Shown: positions 58,200-64,000 of the stretch, piece after piece
How positions within the stretch are numbered: position 1 is the stretch's first letter
Layout of the letters: the number at the start of each line of letters is the position of its first letter
Assembly (NCBI GenBank): GCA_012932865.1
Contig: SAXG01000026.1
Span: 434,001 to 498,000 of the forward strand
DNA: 64,000 nucleotides
Direction: 5' to 3'
Origin: Amylostereum areolatum
Taxonomy: Eukaryota > Basidiomycota > Agaricomycetes > Russulales > Stereaceae
Program-made: the position numbers and the translations under genes
The notes under the pieces: generated by a model
What the model was told of the DNA's origin: nothing
The model's database searches: none
What the model saw: the letters and a program-made list of their open reading frames with translations, nothing else

Positions 58200-59273
58200 A
58201 AAACCCCTCTGTGCAAATCTCGTGCAAATGCTTACTATATAGCAGGGGGTTCTCTAACGCGTGCAAACAGCCGCTAAAGGGGTTTCACGACGTTCTCACG
58301 GACAACGAGGTCCTCTTCGACAGCCTTCAAGACATTCTCACGGTCAACGATTGGTCAACCAAGGCTCCTCGACAGCCTTCAGGACGTTCTCACGCTCGAC
58401 AAAGGCCTACGAGACCCTTCGACAGCTCTTCTCTGAGCCTCTTCGACTGTTCAACAACCTTCAGGACTTCTCACGGTCGTGTTGGATGCTCTGACGACCG
58501 TCCGAGCATCACGTGCTCGCAATAACCCCTGCCAGCGTGCACAGCGAACTTTCGACTTAGCATTTTTTTTGTTTCTCTCCACCATCACCGCTGTCGCGTC
58601 ACTCGACGCCTTCCTCTTTTGCGCTTTCTCCTCTCTTCCTTTGGCACCGGAATCCTCATCAATGCTCCACACTTCCGACGTCTCGCAAGTTAGGACAAGG
58701 GTCTTTTGGACATTGTGAGGGGACATTGTGAGGGAGTTGGTCTGACGGTTGAACGGCCGTCGTTGATGTGTCACAGAGGTGTGTGTATGTGTCCTTGCAC
58801 TCTTTGGCCCTTGTTACTGTAGTCCTCTGTCCCTCCCATTGAAGCATTCACTCTTTCCTTCCGTTGTTGTGTCTCAATGTGGGGATTGTGACCAGTGCAT
58901 CATGAGGTAGATATGTCTAGTGGGATATCGTACGCTGCCAGCACTTTCTCGCTTGCATGAGGCATTGTTATACAATACACAGTGTACTCGTAGTCGTAGT
59001 TTTGCAATGCATTTTATTTCTGGACAGAGGAACACGGTATGGGGAGCACACAATATTGGAAGCGGGTATCGCGACGGGGCGATGGGCGACCAGCACAGGC
59101 CCGCAGGACGCTTGAGCAGGCCACGAGCAAACTTTTGCATGGCTGTTGTGCAAGGTTTGCGCAAAATTGGCGCAAACTGAATGCTGAGTAAGAAGGGGGG
59201 GTTCTCTAATCTGCAAATCTGCAAATCTGCTACGTTAGCGCTAATTAGAGGGGTTTTGCAAGGGGGGTTTTCC
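58198..59273. mobile_element. Candidate 1.08-kb element with short terminal inverted repeats
   Basis: GGAAAACCCC at 58198-58207 is repeated inverted at 59264-59273 (GGGGTTTTCC). Both ends also carry TGCAAA-rich subterminal sequence, and both interiors have GGGGGTTCTCTAA (about 58243 and 59207). Near the right end, CTCTAAT and ATTAGAG form a further inverted pair around TTAGCGCTAA. No transposase or clear target duplication was found, so this would be a non-autonomous element; chance similarity is not excluded. Confidence 0.35.
58280..58500. repeat. Degenerate tandem repeat
   Basis: Four imperfect copies of a unit containing CTTCARGACRTTCTCACGGTC and a following ACRA appear at about 58283, 58326, 58380 and 58462. 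Spacing is 42-82 bp, so the array is irregular. Confidence 0.6.
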
Positions 59274-61500
59274 CAGAGTAGACAGATCATACATGAGTTG
59301 ATTTTTGTTACGGTCATGCTCGTCCCACTTTCCCTCTCCAGGAAACAGCATTAACGAGACGGCGAGCACGCCCAAAGGATCCGCCTGCCAATGCGTATCC
59401 GAGAGCACGTGTACGGGGATTTGGTGTATACCGAGTAGTTCGGCTTGCAGGAGTAAGGGGCTGGCGCAAATGGTACAAAAGTCGAGCCTGGCTTTGTCGG
59501 GGAAACTAGGACCCGATGCCGCAAGGCGTATCTCTACTTCACGTCTGATTTAGAGAGTAATCAGTATAGACACAGAAGGCAAGAGAGGTTCAACTTATGC
59601 GATGGAATGGAAAGGTTTCCGTCCTCCGTTCCGGAAGGCCATGTTCAACAGAGGAACTATGGGATGTGATTGGGTGGCTTCGTTGGCACATCCATCTTTC
59701 CATTGTTCGCAAGTGTCAAACGTATTCGCGAGGGCAGGAAGTGAGTACACGACGTGGAATCGGTCGTCGTCGACGACTGCTACGCTGCTCTTCGACGCCT
59801 GTACACTGGTGATGAATAATTTATCGGCATAGAGTGGGGTGTATACTGCTGCCTGTCGGAGACGTCAGGAGGATCTTGGCGGGGATGTTTGATAACATAC
59901 ATCAATTTCGAAGAGGGATTTGGGAAGTGTGAAGTCGAGGAGCTTGAATATAATCCTTTCGCTACATTCCTCTTCTGAGAGGAGAGAGATGGTGATTGGT
60001 GGTCGGGTAGCAGCCATCCACAGGGTCATTTTGGAGTGGTCCTTGGCAACGCTAAGTAGATAGTGAGCCAATGCGAAGTAGGAACACGCATTAAACTCAC
60101 ACAGACGCACTGCCTTTCCCCTTTTTCCCTGTTGGATCTGAAATATCCGATACAGACATGGTGCGGTCTTGGAAGGTCGTCGGGCGGACTTGAGATAGAG
60201 GCAACCTAAAGTCAACACCGGTGAATTGATCATAGGGTTGCTATGCACCTGAGATACCTGGATGAGATGTTGCCACAAGAATCTAGTAGAGATGGTACTA
60301 ACGAGTGAGGTGATATGCGGGCAAATGAAGAGCAGCCCAGTCAGATGGTTGTCTAACAAAGAGATGAGCTGCACGATTTCGTTTAAACCCATTTCTTCCA
60401 AAGCAACGGGCTTGAAGATGATAGCTATGTTGATCCTCGCATGCCGTTTCTCACTGTGGAAAAGGTCCAGCAGGGAGCCCATCAAGGAAACCGCCGTCCG
60501 GAGGTCAACACGCGGATGTGGCGTGAAGTTCAAAACTTGGTGTGCCAGGGGGGCTAATCGCAGGCGCAGTAGGCGGCAGGTACCACAAAAAGCACTTATA
60601 GTTCTGGGATCAACCCCCCCCGCAAGATAAGCTGGTGGAAGGTTGCAGATGGGAGATTGGCCAACGGAGATCGGGCAGTCTGATGATCCGAGATATTAGT
60701 GGTTATGATATTGCAAGCAAGCGTATCGAGACTGAACTTGTACGTGGCATTGGTTGGGGAGCTCAACGAGTCTTTCCGTAAAGAACGGGGTCAGGATTTC
60801 GATGGGACGGCAAGGGGTCGACGGGGTGGCTTGAATTGAGGGCAGCGGTGCATTCATATGACCGTTTGAAGCCGCGACTTTGGACAAGAGCATTGACCGA
60901 GCGCCAGAAACCATGTCCTCTGACGATAACTTTTCACTATCGTCCAAGGTTATACTGGACAATAGGACCGTGGTGTCCTAGAAGTAATGAGACCTGAGAC
61001 ATCATGCCTCCGATATACGCTGAGAGGAGCTCGTACCTCAGAGCTCATGGTCATGCGAGATGAATCGATGATGTGTCGTGTTGGTCTAAAAAGATGATTC
61101 GCATCACATGCGGCGGGGCATCCTTGATATACGCCATGAAGTACAACACTTCGCTGCAACGAGCGACAAGGTGATAACTAGGAGGGAGCATTTATCCAGT
61201 TACAGTATAATGGACTTGTCTGCGTGCGAGGAACATGAGCTACCAGCTCGGTATGATGGAAAAAAGAAAGCGCACCGACAGGAATACATTGTGGTGTCGA
61301 TGGCGGAATTGAACTTCATAAAGAGGGCGGTTACCAGTGACATCTTCGCATGAAGGATCGACTTACTCCATCCGGAGCGTCCAGCCCACAATCTCCGGGC
61401 GGCCTTGAAAGGCGACGAATCAGACACAGTGCGATGATGAGAATTTCGGACAGAAGGCTAGAAGGGTTACACCGACGATTCGTTAAAACACATGTGGAAA
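59241..61500 (-). CDS. Unresolved multi-exon gene, possibly F-box-like, possibly decaying
   Basis: Coding-looking pieces run down the minus strand. NPSSLLSEILIIALCLIRRL (about 61470) resembles an F-box first helix. Later come FTPHPRVDLRTAVSLMGSLL, MGLNEIVQLISLLDNHLTGL, EEECSERIIFKLLDFTLPKS and PLYADKLFITSVQASKSS. Then NTFDTCEQWKDGCANEATQ, and finally REVEIRLAASGPSF and ASPLLLQAELLGIHQIP, ending at TAG 59241-59243. The frame changes near 59620 without a clean intron. The last 20 codons overlap the right end of the candidate inverted-repeat element. Mushroom genomes hold many F-box and LRR genes of this layout; the assignment rests on one short motif. Confidence 0.35.
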
Positions 61501-61578
61501 TCCCAGGGAGAACAGATAATGGTAATGTAGTGCGACAAATGCTAGTGGTGTGATAGGTGAGACCGGGTAGGAGAGGAA

Positions 61579-62344
61579 TCATGACGCCGCCGAAGGGACA
61601 CCGTTGGGCTCGTCATTCATAGGATCGTCTTGGTCAAGGTCATTTGCAGATGGTACTGCTGCAGAGGTTGCAGCACCTGCGGCTGTCTGGACCGCATGCT
61701 GAGGAGATACGTCCCTGTGACCGTAAACCAAAGCCAACAATGAGCCACGCGCTGACAACAAAGAAGAAGGCGACGCACCATTTAATTTGGAACCGCGTTA
61801 CGCGCGGCTTCGTGCTGATGTCCCTAACCAACTTGTCGAAATGAATTTGTGGTGGTGGGGTCGCCTTCATCTCCTCATTGTCGTATTCAGTGTTCTGATA
61901 GTACCCGACGCGAACAAACTCCTGGTCTCGATATGATCCCGTGAGAATGAGAGCGGCAACGCCAAGGACATCTTCGGTGGGGATTTTAGATGGAGATGGC
62001 GCCGATCCCTCGAAATCGAAAGCATTGACGCCAACGGGAACGGGCCCTACGAGACAGTCATCGAGTTCTTGGTCTAGCTCTTCGTTCCCCGGCGAGGACA
62101 CATATATAAGGCGCCACTCAAGATCTGGCGAGGGTGGTCAGTTTCATACCATGTTACATGGTGATGACATACGCACCGTCTTTGAGGGCGGAAATACATT
62201 CGAATGTGACGCGAAAATGGTATGGATCGAGGAAGCGTGCCGGATTGTTGAGAAACTCGACGTTCTATGCCAATGCCAGTTTCTTCAGCATCTCAAACGC
62301 AAAGAAGGAAAAACCCATTCACACGTATCGTTACAATAGACATA
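61579..62344 (-). CDS. asf1: Histone chaperone Asf1
   Basis: Four exons (62324-62344, 62177-62264, 61779-62124, 61579-61714) give 196 aa. The conserved immunoglobulin-like core is complete: MSIVTIRNVEFLNNPARFLD, PYHFRVTFECISALKDDLEW, ELDQELDDCLVGPVPVGVNA, FVRVGYYQNTEYDNEE and ISTKPRVTRFQIKWD. Asf1 hands H3-H4 dimers to CAF-1 and HIRA during nucleosome assembly and works with H3K56 acetylation. The C-terminal tail is short, Ala/Pro/Asp-rich and variable, as expected. The first exon encodes only seven residues. Confidence 0.96.
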
Positions 62345-62874
62345 TTTCACCGTGTGGGAGCTGAAGGGGGAGAAAGAGAGAACAATTGGAGCTACTAGTC
62401 CTAGTCTACTGGAGAACTGAAGTGAGGTGACTGGGGAGTCGCGTCCCGTCACGGAGGGTCACGTACACGTGCAGTCGTGACTGGAGGCAAGGACCATCAC
62501 GCCTCCAAGTTCTCGGGCACCTTCCTCAAGTCCTCCGTCTTCTCCACCTCCGCATCCCCTCACGTCCGTCAAGCACGCTCCTACTCCGAACTCAGCGCGC
62601 CAGATCGCAGCTCACGAAGCGCCCACGCTCTTATCACTGATCCTCTCTTTTTCGCCATCTTCCACCACACATCCACCACCACCAAACAAGAGCGCTTGTA
62701 GTCTTTGGCCCCAAATCCCCAAGCTTCAAGGTCCACTATCGACGACGCCAGAACGAATACAACCCACGACATATTCTTTGTACCATCATATCTCTCCCCG
62801 CTTTGATGTTTTATTAGCAACCCTACGCTCTCATCTGCACTTCGTCAACGCCCATCTACCCTTGCATCCTCACC
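62345..62874. other. Divergent promoter region
   Basis: Separates asf1 (-) from the last gene (+). It contains a CACGTG within ACACGTGCAG at about 62465. No gene is seen. Confidence 0.55.
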
Positions 62875-64000
62875 ATGTCTACAAACCCTCTTTTACCGGC
62901 TCTCGTCATCCCTGACGAAGGGGAGTCGTCATTTATCTCAACCCCTGTTCTCTCCCAGATGCTCTCGTCGTTTGGATCGAGCATGTCAAGCTCTGAAGAC
63001 GCGAATTCGGTTACCCAGGCCTCATCCGAGGTCGCCTCAAATCACCTTTCCCCCAACTCCAGTCATCTTCGCCTCCCTATCCCTACCCCTTCTGCCAACC
63101 ACTCCCAAGCTTCGTTCGCATTTGTAGATGTCACCGAAGAGGAGGCAGGTGGGGACTTCGGTGACCTACCAACTGAGGTTGCAGAGGCCGACATATCCAT
63201 TGCACGTGAGTGCTTTTGCGCTTGCAGTTATCCTCGATACCGGGCTGGTATACCCAGTAGTTGTTATTTGTTGCAACCGAGTGGAATAACCGGCATCGCG
63301 CCAGGTTGCCAGCACCATGTCATTCGTGACTAGCGCCTGGCAATGTCCGGTGATCGATACCAATGCAGCCCTTTATCTTCTTTTGCCGCTTAATTCTGAC
63401 GTCGTTATTCCAGCGGACGGCTCTTTTGTTGAGACGTCTTCCGGTCAGGCCGCTCGGGAGCTGAAGAAACGCTACGACCGGATCATGGGTGTCTCGAAAG
63501 ACGTCCGTTCACCTTATGCCATTACCGCCTTTACCAACCAGCATGGCAGACAAATGTTCCGCGTCGGGTGAGTTGATGCGTACATTCTCACGCCTGCATA
63601 TCGCCTAATAAGTCGACATTCATCGTTCAGGCACCGGGGTATGAACCCCCCTGGTAAGACGGCGGAACAAGTGGAGGAAGAAGTAGAGCGACGCGCGACC
63701 GTACAAGTCGATACGAGCTCGTATAAGCCTCATCAAGAACCCAAGAAGTCCATCAACTCTACGTCCGGACGCCGCTCCCCGAGACGATCGCGTCTTAGCA
63801 TGAATGCTTTCCACCCTCCCTCTATGTACCCTGTCCCAATCACTGCCCCTCGTGCACAAGAGGTACTACAACCGCGACCGAACTATGATGGAGCTCGTTC
63901 GCCCCCAACCCGGAAACTCAGAAAGACTCGTTCCAACCCACAGCTTTCTGGAGGATTGCCGTCTTCTTCTGGAGGATTACCCCCAACTTCAGGACATACG
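62875..64000 (+). CDS. Unknown Ser/Pro-rich protein, 3' end beyond the window
   Basis: Exons 62875-63205, 63414-63567 and 63631 to the window edge are in phase. The first exon encodes a Ser-rich N-terminus with LLPALVIPDEGESSFISTP. The second encodes a more ordered stretch (SGQAARELKKRYDRIMGVS, SPYAITAFTNQHGRQMFRVG). The third is again Pro/Ser/Arg-rich (RRSPRRSRLSMNAFHPPSM, TRKLRKTRSNPQLSGG). The first intron is 208 nt, long for this region. I do not recognise the family from this part; a signalling scaffold with a downstream domain is possible. Confidence 0.68.

Overview
The window is genomic DNA from a filamentous basidiomycete, most likely an Agaricomycete and possibly a polypore. The evidence is many short GT-AG introns (mostly 47-80 nt, donors usually GTGCGT, GTGAGT or GTACGT), GC-rich coding DNA, basidiomycete-type gene families (DUF6534-like membrane protein, Kin4-type kinase, Bbc1/Aim3-like protein) and a chromodomain-bearing Ty3/gypsy retrotransposon. 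No prokaryotic features, CRISPR array, rRNA or tRNA were recognised. Exon joins were made by hand from splice signals and reading frame and were not checked by any alignment tool.

Layout. 1-6071: right-hand part of a chromovirus LTR retrotransposon (gag, broken pol, 3' LTR). 6951-10537 (-): Kin4-type protein kinase. 11222-11619: decayed APH-like phosphotransferase. 12743-14990 (+): protein with an integrase-type H2C2 zinc finger resembling animal NOL4. 15758-16825 (+): four-helix membrane protein. 18164-19707 (+): glyceraldehyde-3-phosphate dehydrogenase, with a 5-nt exon. 20072-21684 (+): Prp46/PLRG1 WD40 splicing factor with an apparent one-base frameshift. 21.7-28.9 kb: a gene-poor accessory stretch with an FAD-monooxygenase pseudogene and a DUF6534-like membrane protein gene. 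29518-30745 (-) and 31122-32971 (+): a divergent pair, a BAG-domain Hsp70 cochaperone and an Ish1/Msc1-type stress protein, sharing a 376-bp promoter with heat-shock-like and CACGTG motifs. 33462-35615 (-): Bbc1/Aim3-like actin-patch protein. 36250-37475 (-): broken zinc-type dehydrogenase. 37884-39967 (+): lysine-rich nuclear protein. 40345-43553 (-): Set2 histone H3K36 methyltransferase. 44614-45251 (-): complex I LYR subunit NDUFA6. 45432-46412 (+): PDAP1-like phosphoprotein. 46515-48896 (-): intronless PPR-like mitochondrial protein. 49258-51027 (-): multi-pass membrane protein. 51870-52827 (-): SR-type RRM protein. 53166-54919 (-): eIF2 gamma. 55567-56351 (-): isoprenylcysteine methyltransferase-like protein. 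57.2-61.5 kb: a poorly resolved accessory patch with a possible 1.1-kb inverted-repeat element. 61579-62344 (-): histone chaperone Asf1. 62875-64000 (+): start of an unknown protein.

Most intact genes are housekeeping: glycolysis, splicing (Prp46, SR protein), translation initiation (eIF2 gamma), chromatin (Set2, Asf1), respiration (NDUFA6, PPR) and protein quality control (BAG, Ish1). They are interrupted by islands of decayed accessory genes and repeats. I did not find a clearly new multi-gene system. The items I would check first are the NOL4-like zinc-finger protein, the divergent stress promoter, the microexons, the Prp46 frameshift and the repeat-bounded segment at 58.2-59.3 kb.
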